In this document: in pieces, positions 24,771 through 33,034 of the stretch
How positions within the stretch are numbered: position 1 is the first letter of the stretch
Layout: the number at the start of each line of letters is the position of its first letter
Assembly (NCBI GenBank): GCA_034412795.1
Contig: DAOUMD010000090.1
Span: 6,723 to 70,722 of the forward strand
Length of the DNA: 64,000 nucleotides
Direction: 5' to 3'
Source: JAUVPY01 sp034412795
GTDB lineage: Bacteria > Chloroflexota > Anaerolineae > 4572-78 > NAK82
Notes under the pieces: generated by a model
What the model saw: only the letters and a program-made list of their open reading frames with translations
Database searches by the model: none
What the model was told of the DNA's origin: nothing
Translations under genes and position numbers: made by a program

Positions 24771-25595
24771 CTAGCGCACCACGAGGACGGGCCGGTCGAG
24801 CTGAACGATGATCTGGTGGGCCAGGTCGTCGAGCAAAATGCGCCGCCAAGCCTCGCCGCGATGGGCACCAATGACTACCAAATCATAGTCTCCGTCGCGG
24901 GCCTCGGCCAGGATTTCGTCCACGACCAGACCGTGGCGAACCTTGGGGCGGGGATGAAGCTTGAGTCCCTCCAGGAGTTGGACATCCTGCTCAAGTAACT
25001 CACCCTCAGGCGCCTGATTTTCCATCAGTTCCTCGGCGTCAGCCCGCAATTGCTGTCCCCTTATGCCGGGGCCGGCGCTTATCTGCGACATCACGTGCAG
25101 AACAGTTACTTCTTCTTCGCCCTTGATTAGCTCGGCCGATTGGACTATGAAGCGGTTGAGCAGCGAGGGGTCCTCGACGCCGCTGTCGCACAGTAGGATG
25201 CGGCTAACTGGGCTGATCTTTCCTTTGGCGATGATGACCGGGCACGGGGCGTGCTCCACGACACGCACTGCCGTCGAGCCCAGCAGAAAGCGTGTGACCA
25301 GGTCGTGACGCTGTCTCTCACCTACGATCACCAGGTTGTAGTGTCCTTCTTCAACTTCGCGAATAATCTCCTCAGCCGGATGGCCGATCCGAATCTGGGT
25401 CTGAACGCTTGGCACGGCTGGCTTGAGGAGCCGGGCGGCGTGAGCCAGTATCGTGTCAGCCTGGGGGCGTTCTTTCTCGCGCCGAATTACAGTCAGGAGA
25501 GTCGGGATCGTGGACATACGGGTTGCAATGTGGGCGCCGAAGCGAAGCGCTGCTTCAGAATGTGGCGAGCCACCAGTTGCCATTAAGATGCGCAC
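24771..25595 (-). CDS. Tandem UspA universal stress protein
   Basis: 274 aa, two UspA domains (about 1-125 and 130-274). The first keeps an ATP-site pattern (VIVGERQRHDLVTRFLLGSTAVRVVEHAPCPVII); the second is more diverged (VVIGAHRGEAWRRILLDDLAHQIIVQLDRPVLVV) with the G-S/T motif missing, so it may not bind ATP. It is the last gene of the - strand run that starts at pstS, 19 bp after the Na/Pi-type gene. It ends 19 bp from the converging sulfatase-fold gene. Confidence 0.88.
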   Translation of the reverse strand: MRILMATGGSPHSEAALRFGAHIATRMSTIPTLLTVIRREKERPQADTILAHAARLLKPAVPSVQTQIRIGHPAEEIIREVEEGHYNLVIVGERQRHDLVTRFLLGSTAVRVVEHAPCPVIIAKGKISPVSRILLCDSGVEDPSLLNRFIVQSAELIKGEEEVTVLHVMSQISAGPGIRGQQLRADAEELMENQAPEGELLEQDVQLLEGLKLHPRPKVRHGLVVDEILAEARDGDYDLVVIGAHRGEAWRRILLDDLAHQIIVQLDRPVLVVR

Positions 25596-25614
25596 GACGG
25601 GCTACCTCCAGTTA

Positions 25615-26766
25615 CTAGATCAGCATAAGGATGATGGGCACCACGAAAATGATAATCATGAACAAAGCCAGGTTGCGGTTGTCGGCTGTTACCCACGTTA
25701 CCAGGTCGAGCATAGCCCGTTCATAGCGACGGTAGCTGGTAAACAAGATAAAACTGGAAACGAGTGTAATGCTAACCATCTGGACCAAAACGATGGTGAA
25801 GGCCAACGGCCTGCCCAGCAGCACCGATGCCAATAGGGTGTCAATAAAGGTGGTGATGTTGGCCCCCATGATATACGGAATCACGTTTTCGCGGCGGATG
25901 AAGCCCCGATTGCTCAAGGGTACCAGAATGCTGAGAGAAACGCTGACCGACATAGAGATAAGGGTTATGGCCGCACCCAAAAGGAACATCACCCAACGTC
26001 GGTAGACCAGGCGCGACATGTGTCCCACTTGACTCTCTTTCACGGTCATCTGCGGCAGGCAGCGGTCGAAGAGGTTAAAACTCAGCATAATAATGCCCAA
26101 GCCGACCACAAAGAGGGACCAACCAGGTAGGAAGCTGGTCAGGACATAAACAATTGGGGTAAAGATCAAGTCTATAACTGAAGTCAGTAACATACCCGAG
26201 CGCAGTTGGACTTGATTGAGTGCTCCCGTTTGTAACAATACGGTGCCGATCACCAGCCCTGCCAGATAGGTCGTACCGGTGACTGAGAGTGGCAGCAGGC
26301 CCATACTCAGACTGGTCGCCCGATCACGGCCACGCAACACGTAGATGAAGCCGATAAAGAGGACGATGAAGCTGGCACCCAAACGACTGCCAGTAATCAT
26401 AGCAAAGGCGCCCAGCTTGTCAACCACGCCGGCATCGAAGAAAGTCAGTGCTGCGGCCGCCACTGGAGACCCACTCATGATGACGTAAGCAAATAGCCAG
26501 CCAAAGCCAAGGCTGTTGGCCATGTTATTGATCGGGAATATGTCGCGCACCAGTGGAACAAGGCCGCGCGCCCCGTCCTTCATAAGCATGATGGCCAGAA
26601 CGAACAGGAACAAGCTGGCCACAAAGAGTCCTATCTTGCCTAGTTGGACTCGTTCCCACGCTGCGCGTATCACATCCGCGAAGCTCATAGGTTTGGGTGG
26701 GGGCAAGAATAGCTCAGAGTTACCGGAGACTGATGCGATTGAATCCAGACCAAGCTCGTCCGGCAT
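25615..26766 (-). CDS. Na/Pi-cotransporter-family membrane protein
   Basis: 383 aa from ATG 26766 (GAGGAG 6 bp upstream; a longer frame to 26826 overlaps the preceding gene). About nine membrane segments. Two inverted-type repeats carry GSPVAAAALTFFDAG/GSRLGASFIVL and ANITTFIDTLLAS, comparable to the QSSS/GxNIGTT segments of PF02690 transporters (NptA family), though the motifs are diverged. Probable Na-coupled uptake or efflux of phosphate or a related anion; no PhoU-like domain is attached. It begins one base after the stop of the Sbp-like gene, so translation is coupled. Its place behind pstSCAB supports a phosphate link. Confidence 0.75.
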   Translation of the reverse strand: MPDELGLDSIASVSGNSELFLPPPKPMSFADVIRAAWERVQLGKIGLFVASLFLFVLAIMLMKDGARGLVPLVRDIFPINNMANSLGFGWLFAYVIMSGSPVAAAALTFFDAGVVDKLGAFAMITGSRLGASFIVLFIGFIYVLRGRDRATSLSMGLLPLSVTGTTYLAGLVIGTVLLQTGALNQVQLRSGMLLTSVIDLIFTPIVYVLTSFLPGWSLFVVGLGIIMLSFNLFDRCLPQMTVKESQVGHMSRLVYRRWVMFLLGAAITLISMSVSVSLSILVPLSNRGFIRRENVIPYIMGANITTFIDTLLASVLLGRPLAFTIVLVQMVSITLVSSFILFTSYRRYERAMLDLVTWVTADNRNLALFMIIIFVVPIILMLI

Positions 26767-26767
26767 C

Positions 26768-27817
26768 CTATTCTCCTCTCGTATCCAGTAGCCGGGGGGA
26801 CGGTTCCAGTTCCAGACGTGGTTCAATTTCCATCTGCCACAGGGCTTCCACCAGTTCGCTATAAGCTCGCGACCAGCCGCCTAGTTCTTCTACGGTAAAA
26901 GGGTCGACCAGGGGCGGAAACGTGTCGCTTTTTAGATGGGCTGGACGCTGGTGATAGTTGGTAAAAGCCATCTGTCCGGCGTCGCTTAAGAGGTAACGAA
27001 CAAAAGCCTGAGCCACGGGTCGCTCGGCGGACGTCACATTGGCATCCACAATGACGACCACGTGTTGGGCGACGATGGTGCGGGGTGGCACCACAATCTC
27101 AAGCGGGACACCCCGCGTCATGGCCAGGTGGGCATCCTGCTCGTAGGTCACCAATGCATCGCCCGCGTCCAACTCAAACAAGGTCACTGTCGCTCGCGCC
27201 GACGGGGCCAGCAACCGGACGTTGTCCCAGATGGCCTTAAGCTGGCTTTGGGCTGTCTCTTGGTTGCCGGATTCGAGCAGAGCGCTGCCGTACTCGGCCA
27301 GCACGGCCCAATCGCCGGCGCCCGAAGTTCGTGGGTCGGCGTGGAGCAGTCGCAGGCCGGGGCTTGCCAGGTCATGATAATCAGTGATCCCCGTTGGATT
27401 GCCGGGGCGGGTAACGATCACCATTGGGGTCGTACTGACGACGACAGGTTTGGTTTCTTGTCCTACCCGCCGCCCGACCTTTAGCCAGTTCACGTGTTGC
27501 TCATTGCTAAGCAGAGCCACGTCGGCCGGGGCGCCCAGGTTGATCTGGCCTGCCAACGTTCCCGAAGGTCCGAAGACAGCCTCTATGGTCAGGTCGCGTC
27601 CTGTTTCGGCTTCCCAGGCTTTTTCGAAGGCTGGGAAAATGTGCTGGGTCAGCACCTCTTCCTGGGTGCTGAAGGCGTACACCACCAACCTGACCGGGCC
27701 TTGAGCATTGGAAAAGAGCGCTCGCCCTCCGTAGAAGGCCACGAGGATCAACAGCGCCACGCCCAGACCCCAGCTTGCCAGGCGGCGCCAATCCCTGTCG
27801 CCGGTGAGACCAAGCAT
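26768..27817 (-). CDS. Sbp/CysP-like anion-binding protein, membrane-anchored
   Basis: 349 aa. An uncleaved-looking signal/anchor (about 13-35) and a periplasmic-binding-protein type 2 fold with sulfate-binding-protein hallmarks: VYAFSTQEE, ADVALLSNEQ, TPMVIVTRPGNPTGITDYHDL, DPRTSGAGDWAVLAEYG, ALVTYEQDA. Known relatives bind sulfate, thiosulfate or other oxyanions. No sulfate permease (CysTWA) is present; its partners are the pst permeases upstream or the Na/Pi-type transporter downstream. It could supply a second oxyanion specificity or act as a sensor. ATG 27817 has GGAGG about 11 bp upstream; a 98-bp gap separates it from pstB. Confidence 0.78.
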   Translation of the reverse strand: MLGLTGDRDWRRLASWGLGVALLILVAFYGGRALFSNAQGPVRLVVYAFSTQEEVLTQHIFPAFEKAWEAETGRDLTIEAVFGPSGTLAGQINLGAPADVALLSNEQHVNWLKVGRRVGQETKPVVVSTTPMVIVTRPGNPTGITDYHDLASPGLRLLHADPRTSGAGDWAVLAEYGSALLESGNQETAQSQLKAIWDNVRLLAPSARATVTLFELDAGDALVTYEQDAHLAMTRGVPLEIVVPPRTIVAQHVVVIVDANVTSAERPVAQAFVRYLLSDAGQMAFTNYHQRPAHLKSDTFPPLVDPFTVEELGGWSRAYSELVEALWQMEIEPRLELEPSPRLLDTRGE

Positions 27818-27915
27818 CGCTTAGGTTGCCTCCATTGTAACTTATGATATCAGTACCCGAATCAATGTGTAGCCACCTACGGCCTGGATATGCCGCCGAT
27901 GATCTTGGAGCGGCC

Positions 27916-28674
27916 TTAGCCGATGTCACCTGCGAGATAGGCACGGGTGCGTTCATCATTGGGCGCGCCGAATATTTGGGTGGCCGGGCCAGACTCTACC
28001 AGCTCTCCCATCCACAGGAAGATAACGTAGTCGGCCAGGCGACGTGCTTGTCGTAACAGATGGGTGACTACCACAATGGTCATCTTCTCCTTGAGGACCT
28101 GGAGCTGCGACTCGATGCGTTGTGCCGAAATGGGATCCAGGGCCGATGTAGGCTCGTCACACAGCAAGATCTCGGGTTCCACTGCCAGGGCACGAGCTAA
28201 ACACAGGCGCTGCTGCTGTCCCGTGGAGAGCCGTGAGGCCGGCGCCCGCAGCCGGTCTTTCACCTCTTCCCACAGGCCTGCGTCTGTTAGATGCCGTTCG
28301 ACTACCCGATCCAGGTGTGCACCGTTTCGCCGACTGTGAATGCGAGGGCCGTATGCCACATTGTCGTAGATAGACATGGGCAGGGGGAAAGGCTTGGGGG
28401 CCAGTAGCCCGACTCGGGTGCGCACCTCGGTCACATCCACGCCAGGGCAGTAGATATCGTCGCCGTCCAGCAAGACGCGTCCCGTCACCCGTACTTGGTC
28501 AGTCTCCTCCAGGAGGCGGTTGAGACTCTTTAGCAGAGTCGACTTGCCACATCCTGAGGGACCAATAATGGCCGTGATGCCGAGTGCCGGGACCTCGGCT
28601 GCGATGGTTTTCAGGGCGTGATGGGAGTCGTACCAGACGTTCAGATCTTGAATTTGAATGTGAGGTCTCAACAT
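27916..28674 (-). CDS. pstB: Phosphate ABC transporter ATP-binding protein
   Basis: 252 aa. Walker A IGPSGCGKSTLL, Q-loop region LLAPKPFPLPMSIYDNVAYGPRIHS (a PstB-specific string), Walker B ILLCDEPTSALDP and switch His in VVTHLL. The ABC signature reads LSTGQQQ rather than LSGGQQQ, and the Q-loop Gln is Ala-Pro-Lys context (LAPKPF for the usual QKPNPF); both are unusual but the fold is complete. ATG 28674 has AGGAGGTG. It energises PstCA. It starts 11 bp after pstA. Confidence 0.92.
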   Translation of the reverse strand: MLRPHIQIQDLNVWYDSHHALKTIAAEVPALGITAIIGPSGCGKSTLLKSLNRLLEETDQVRVTGRVLLDGDDIYCPGVDVTEVRTRVGLLAPKPFPLPMSIYDNVAYGPRIHSRRNGAHLDRVVERHLTDAGLWEEVKDRLRAPASRLSTGQQQRLCLARALAVEPEILLCDEPTSALDPISAQRIESQLQVLKEKMTIVVVTHLLRQARRLADYVIFLWMGELVESGPATQIFGAPNDERTRAYLAGDIG

Positions 28675-28685
28675 GGTTGCACCTC

Positions 28686-29534
28686 CTAACGAATGATGTG
28701 TTTTGTGAAACGCTTGGTCAGTCCGCGCGAGATGAGACTGAGGCCCAAGACGATGATGGTCAACACTAGCGCCGAAGCGTACGCCCGTTCCTGCACAGCG
28801 GGGAAAGGGGTGCCTAGCTGGAAGAAAACGGCCAACGGCAAGGAGGCGGCGGGACCGAAAAGGGAATCAGGCAGGCGATCGGTATAGCCGGCCGTGAAAA
28901 GAACTGAAGCTGCGTCGCCGATGCCTCGACCGAAGGCCAGCAGAACGGCTGTTAAAAGCCCCGGCATCGTCTGGCGCACAATAACCTTCAATGCGGTCTC
29001 CAGCCGAGTAGCCCCCAGAGCATAAGAGGCTTTCTTCAGTGCCAGGGGCACCATGGCAATGGTTTCGTCCATGCCGCGTACCATAATGGGTAATTCCAGA
29101 AGTGCCAGTGCGATAATGCCACCCAGCAGTGAGGCTCGCAGCCCCAGCCACAGCATGATGATGAAGCCAAAGGCCCCGTACACGATACTGGGCACCCCCC
29201 ACAGTACATCACAGGCCAGGCGAGCCAGCTCAGCCCGGCGGGAGCGGGCTGCATAAATTTGCAGGTTGAGGGCGATGGGCAGGCTTATCACCAGCGACAA
29301 CACAGTTGCTCCGCCGGCCAGGTAGAGGGAGCCGACGATGGCATTGAGGATGCCCCCCTCTTTGCCCAGATAATATCCTCCTTTGGGGGTTTGGGTCACC
29401 ATAGCCAGGTTCAGAGCTGGCAGCCCTCGCCAAACCACTGTGGCCAAGATGAGCACCAGGCTGCCCAGCACGACCACCGTGGAACCGATCATCAGCATTT
29501 TGAATAGGGTTTCTTCTACCTTTCGTCTTCGCAT
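28686..29534 (-). CDS. pstA: Phosphate ABC transporter permease
   Basis: 282 aa, six membrane segments. PstA hallmarks include LPALNLAMVTQTPKGG near the N-terminus, GGILNAIVGSL and the EAA loop (SYALGATRLETALKVIVRQTMPG in part: YALGATRLETALKV). Forms the channel with PstC. ATG 29534 follows AGGAGGTG. 11-bp gaps on both sides show tight operon packing. Confidence 0.93.
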   Translation of the reverse strand: MRRRKVEETLFKMLMIGSTVVVLGSLVLILATVVWRGLPALNLAMVTQTPKGGYYLGKEGGILNAIVGSLYLAGGATVLSLVISLPIALNLQIYAARSRRAELARLACDVLWGVPSIVYGAFGFIIMLWLGLRASLLGGIIALALLELPIMVRGMDETIAMVPLALKKASYALGATRLETALKVIVRQTMPGLLTAVLLAFGRGIGDAASVLFTAGYTDRLPDSLFGPAASLPLAVFFQLGTPFPAVQERAYASALVLTIIVLGLSLISRGLTKRFTKHIIR

Positions 29535-29545
29535 TCCTGCACCTC

Positions 29546-30529
29546 CTATTCATTTCGCACCAGGCGCACCAGCACTAGCCGCGAGGCGATGTTGAAAACA
29601 AGTACGACTAAGAGCAGGATTAAGGCTGCCCCCAGTAGTGCCGCATCGTAGGAGGGAATGGACATCATCTCTCCATAGTTGTTGGCGATGAGGGCTGTGA
29701 GGGGATAGGCGGCGTCGAAGATGGAGCGGGGTACATGGGGCACATTGCCTACTACCATCAGGACAGCCATTGTCTCGCCGAAAGCGCGAGAGAAACCGAG
29801 CACCACGGCGGCTACAACCCCTGGCAGGGTGCGAAGCAGCACTACGTGTTTGACCGTCTGCCAGCGGGTAGCACCCAACGCCAGCGATGCCTCTCGTAAG
29901 CCCTGGGGTGCGGCGCGGATAACTTCCTCAGCGACCGCGATAATGACGGGAAAGACCATCACGGCCAGTACCACACTTCCGGCCAACACACCATAGCCGG
30001 TGGGATTGTCAGTCCGAAACAGGGGGATGAATCCCAACCAACGGCTCAGAGCGGGGGCAACAGTTCTCCCAATGAATGGTACTACGGTCAGCATACCCCA
30101 CACTCCATAGACCACGGAGGGAATGCCTGCCAGCAAGTCGATGAGTGGTTTGGCCACGGCGCGAACCTGTGGCCGGGCGTACTCGGCCAGGTAGATGGCA
30201 GTCAACAAGGAAGGAGGGACCGCAATGACCATAGCTATCGTCGTTACCCACAACGTGCCCATAATAAACGGATAGAAGCCAAAAGCTCCCTCAAGAGGAT
30301 GCCAGGTTGTAGATAGTAACAGTTCCCCTAGCGGTTTGACGGCCAATATAGGGCGAGCCCGTAGGAAGAGAGCGATAGCCATCAATGGTACCAGCAGACC
30401 CGCTATCAGAGTCAGTAGACCCATCGTCCATTTGGCGAGCCGGTCTCTTGCTCGTCGGCTCGGGCCCAGGGAAGGGCCTGGTCGTGCTCTATGCTGCTCA
30501 CGCCGGATAGTTCCTAAAGTCTGTTCCAT
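29546..30529 (-). CDS. pstC: Phosphate ABC transporter permease
   Basis: 327 aa. Basic N-terminal tail (about 1-33), six membrane segments, PstC strings YPFIMGTLWVT, IDLLAGIPSVVYGVWG and EAA loop ASLALGATRWQTVKHVVL. The ATG at 30529 is preceded by GGTGGAG at a short distance. It is separated from pstS by 107 bp containing a 96-bp palindrome, which may uncouple its level from that of the binding protein. Confidence 0.93.
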   Translation of the reverse strand: MEQTLGTIRREQHRARPGPSLGPSRRARDRLAKWTMGLLTLIAGLLVPLMAIALFLRARPILAVKPLGELLLSTTWHPLEGAFGFYPFIMGTLWVTTIAMVIAVPPSLLTAIYLAEYARPQVRAVAKPLIDLLAGIPSVVYGVWGMLTVVPFIGRTVAPALSRWLGFIPLFRTDNPTGYGVLAGSVVLAVMVFPVIIAVAEEVIRAAPQGLREASLALGATRWQTVKHVVLLRTLPGVVAAVVLGFSRAFGETMAVLMVVGNVPHVPRSIFDAAYPLTALIANNYGEMMSIPSYDAALLGAALILLLVVLVFNIASRLVLVRLVRNE

Positions 30530-30544
30530 ACTCCACCGCCTTAT

Positions 30545-30640
30545 CTAGGTAGTGTTGACATTTGCGCATTCCCAGAGGTGCATTTCGTTATTTGTTGCGG
30601 GGTTCTCAGGCGCAAAGACTCAAATGTCAACACGGCCTAG
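30545..30640 (-). repeat. 96-bp palindrome between pstS and pstC
   Basis: GTGTTGACATTTG (30552-30564) pairs perfectly with CAAATGTCAACAC (30621-30633), with inner GCGC arms and outer CTAG ends (30545-30548 and 30637-30640). The right end includes the pstS stop codon (30637-30639). In the - strand transcript it would form a stable hairpin right after pstS. It could limit read-through to pstCAB or protect pstS mRNA; its CTAG-framed shape also fits a TA-targeting miniature element. Confidence 0.7.
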
Positions 30641-31605
30641 TCCAGTTTCTTCAATTCTGCGTTGAGTTGCTCTTGCGCCAGCGGGATGTAACCTACCTCG
30701 GAAACGTACGCTTGTCCGTCGGTCAGGACCCAGCGTATGAAGGTCATCGGCAGCCCATTTGGCTTGCCTTTAGTAACCAAGTTGAGGTCGCGGGCTGGCG
30801 GTGAGGGGTAGCGCCCCTCGGCAACTGCGTTGATTGCCTGTGCCTTGGTATCGTACGCTTCGCTTGGGTCAACTTGGCCGTTGGTATCAAGATCAAGTGA
30901 CATCACGCGTGCCCCGGTCACTGGCTCGCCAGTCTCGAAATCGAACACATAGTTCAGATTGTTGAAACCGATGCCCAGGGGATCTTTGATAACTGCTTCT
31001 AACACACCAGGGTCGCCGTAAACTCCCACCCCCAGCAAGTCCTCCTGATTCTTGTCCAAATAGGCAGCCCAGGTAGCTGCCGCACCACACGCATCGGAAC
31101 GAGTAAAGACGTGGATGGGGTCCGTCACCTCTGGACGGTCTACCACCTGCCCCCAGGTCGTGATCTCGCCAGTGATGTAGATACCAATCAGTGACTCGCG
31201 GTTTATACCTTGTTGGCGCAAGTCCTCCAAAACAGGGTTCTGCTCGTTAATGGTACAGAAGACAGCGTCTTTGGTGACAGAGACCCAGAAGGCGCCTTTC
31301 TCGACTTCTTCCGGGTAGACTTCGCGGGAGACCATGCCGATGTCTACGGCGCCAGCCAGGGCGTCTGCCATCCCTTTGCCTGCCCCGCCAGCCGAGATGT
31401 CGAACTTGACATCAGGGTGCAATTTTTGGAACTCCTCGCTCCAACGCACCATCATAGGATAAAGAGCCCAGGCTCCAGAGATGGTGACTGTCCCTTTCAG
31501 TTTTCCTGCGCTTTGTGCGGAAGTTGCCGGTTGGCCGCACGCAGAAGTTAGCAATGCCAGGATTACCAGTAGAATGCAAAGTGTGGCAAAGTTATTCCTC
31601 TTCAT
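30637..31605 (-). CDS. pstS: Phosphate-binding lipoprotein with an EF-hand-like loop
   Basis: 322 aa. Signal peptide with lipobox LTSAC (Cys about 23). PBP-like domain: VTISGAWALYPMMVRWSEEF, SAGGAGKGMADALAGAVDIGMVSR, TRSDACGAAATWAAYL, which correspond to the phosphate-contact loops of PstS. Near residues 240-251 it carries DLDTNGQVDPSE, a full 12-residue EF-hand calcium loop (D, D, N, G, V, D, E at the expected places), which ordinary PstS lacks. First gene of pstSCAB. ATG 31605 follows GAGAGGT. Confidence 0.9.
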   Translation of the reverse strand: MKRNNFATLCILLVILALLTSACGQPATSAQSAGKLKGTVTISGAWALYPMMVRWSEEFQKLHPDVKFDISAGGAGKGMADALAGAVDIGMVSREVYPEEVEKGAFWVSVTKDAVFCTINEQNPVLEDLRQQGINRESLIGIYITGEITTWGQVVDRPEVTDPIHVFTRSDACGAAATWAAYLDKNQEDLLGVGVYGDPGVLEAVIKDPLGIGFNNLNYVFDFETGEPVTGARVMSLDLDTNGQVDPSEAYDTKAQAINAVAEGRYPSPPARDLNLVTKGKPNGLPMTFIRWVLTDGQAYVSEVGYIPLAQEQLNAELKKLD

Positions 31606-31640
31606 TTCGTTGACCTCTCTTTATCATCGTCCATGGTTTT

Positions 31641-31673
31641 TCTCATAAAAAAGGACCGCAGACAGCTCTGCGG
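31641..31673 (-). terminator. Rho-independent terminator on the - strand upstream of pstS
   Basis: Read on the - strand, CCGCAGA (31673-31667), loop, TCTGCGG (31662-31656) is followed by TCC and seven T's (31652-31646 region). It lies between the FNT gene and pstS and would stop FNT transcripts, so pstS needs its own promoter downstream of this point or read-through. The rest of 31606-31901 has no gene. Confidence 0.65.
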
Positions 31674-31901
31674 TTTCCTGGGTAGCAGACCTGTCCCTTC
31701 CCTTGGGATGCCTACGGGGTTAGCTGACGGGTTAGGGCGGGAAGGTGCCCCTCTCGCGGAGAGATACACCCCACACACAAATTGGATCCCCCGTTCGATC
31801 CGCCGTAACGAAAAAAGTGTAGTACAACAGATCGATTAGGCGACAGATGTTCTCATTTGGTTGTCAGTTCCCTGTTCCTCTGGATTGCGTCAATCTCCAC
31901 C

Positions 31902-32834
31902 TCATCTAAGAGATGTCCTGGCAAGACCCGGCCTGACTTCTACTGTGCCAGCATCAGGCACAGTCTCTGGCTCCAGGCTCTGCCGCGGGCGTAAGTAGAT
32001 GAACCAGTATACCAGGCCCACACATCCGGCGCCGCCGATGATGTTGCCGAATGTGACCGGAATCAAGTTTCTGAAAAAGAATGCACTCCACGTCAGGTTG
32101 CTGAAGTCAGTGGCCGTCCGCCCGATTGCTTCCCAGAAGTCAGCCCCTGCAGTACTCTGGATCAATAGACCGATAGGGATAAAGTACATATTGGCGATGC
32201 TGTGTTCAAAGCCCGAAGCCACAAATGCGGTAATGGGCCAGATGATTGCCAGAATCTTGTCGGTAGTCGATCCAGCCGAGAAGCAAAGCCACACAGCGAG
32301 GCACACCAGCGCATTACACATAATGCCGAGGGCGATAGCCTGAATGAAACCCAACCCGCATTTGCTATTGGCTATCGCCAGGGCATTGGCTCCTACGGCT
32401 CCGCCTGCGGACATATATTGCTCGGTTACCAGCATAATCAAGGCTGTCAGGATCGAACCGATGAAGTTGCCCAAGTACACAATCCCCCAATTTCGCAGCA
32501 GGGCGCCGGAGCTCACCTTGCTGCTGGCAAAGGCCATGATAATTAAGTTGTTACCGGTAAATAGCTCAGCGCCGGCCACGACGACGGCGACAAGGCCCAG
32601 ACAAAAGGCCATACCTGTTAACAGCTTGACCAACCCGTAGCCCATTCCGGTGCTTGTCAGGCCGGTTGACACCACCGTGGCAAAGACCGCTCCAGACCCA
32701 ATAAAGGCCCCTGCCAGGATAGCCAAGGTAAACATTGCCCAAGTATCCAGTTGCGTCTTCTGGACACCGGCTTCCTCCAGCCGGTGGGCCATCTCCATCG
32801 GCGGAAAAGCGTCATTGTGGACTTCAATACCCAT
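31902..32834 (-). CDS. Formate/nitrite transporter family (FNT) channel
   Basis: 310 aa, six membrane segments. FNT strings: AGAFIGSGAVFATVV, GAELFTGNNLIIMAFAS, GIMCNALVCLAVWL, and ASGFEHSIANMYFIPIG with the pore His. FNT pentamers pass formate, nitrite, hydrosulfide or lactate. The substrate cannot be set from this sequence and no formate or nitrite enzyme is next to it. ATG 32834 has AGGAG. An acidic-polar tail extends beyond the last helix. Confidence 0.92.
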   Translation of the reverse strand: MGIEVHNDAFPPMEMAHRLEEAGVQKTQLDTWAMFTLAILAGAFIGSGAVFATVVSTGLTSTGMGYGLVKLLTGMAFCLGLVAVVVAGAELFTGNNLIIMAFASSKVSSGALLRNWGIVYLGNFIGSILTALIMLVTEQYMSAGGAVGANALAIANSKCGLGFIQAIALGIMCNALVCLAVWLCFSAGSTTDKILAIIWPITAFVASGFEHSIANMYFIPIGLLIQSTAGADFWEAIGRTATDFSNLTWSAFFFRNLIPVTFGNIIGGAGCVGLVYWFIYLRPRQSLEPETVPDAGTVEVRPGLARTSLR

Positions 32835-32919
32835 ACCCTGTTCTCCTGTGGGGCTTTGGGGTTGGCGAGCAGCCCAGGCTGAGTAGCAGTAGCAGCGACT
32901 TACTCTCAGTCTGCGCTTA

Positions 32920-33019
32920 ACCTTCCTGGAAGCTTAAACGGCGCTCTGACCAGGCATTTGGGCACCCGTTTAGGCCGAATTTTTGCTCAAGTTGTACCGC
33001 TCAGAGCTTCCAGGAAGGT
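32920..33019. repeat. 15-bp perfect inverted repeat upstream of the FNT gene
   Basis: ACCTTCCTGGAAGCT (32920-32934) and AGCTTCCAGGAAGGT (33005-33019), 70 bp apart. Each arm is itself partly symmetric (TTCC-T-GGAA). They flank the likely promoter region of the - strand FNT gene and lie next to the IS630 insertion. They may be paired operator sites or the ends of an older small element. Confidence 0.6.
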
Positions 33020-33034
33020 CTCTCCGACAAGCTG

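Noticed and set aside
24630..24998. 122-aa + strand frame overlapping the sulfatase end and UspA
   Set aside because: Antisense to UspA; the protein is an out-of-frame read.
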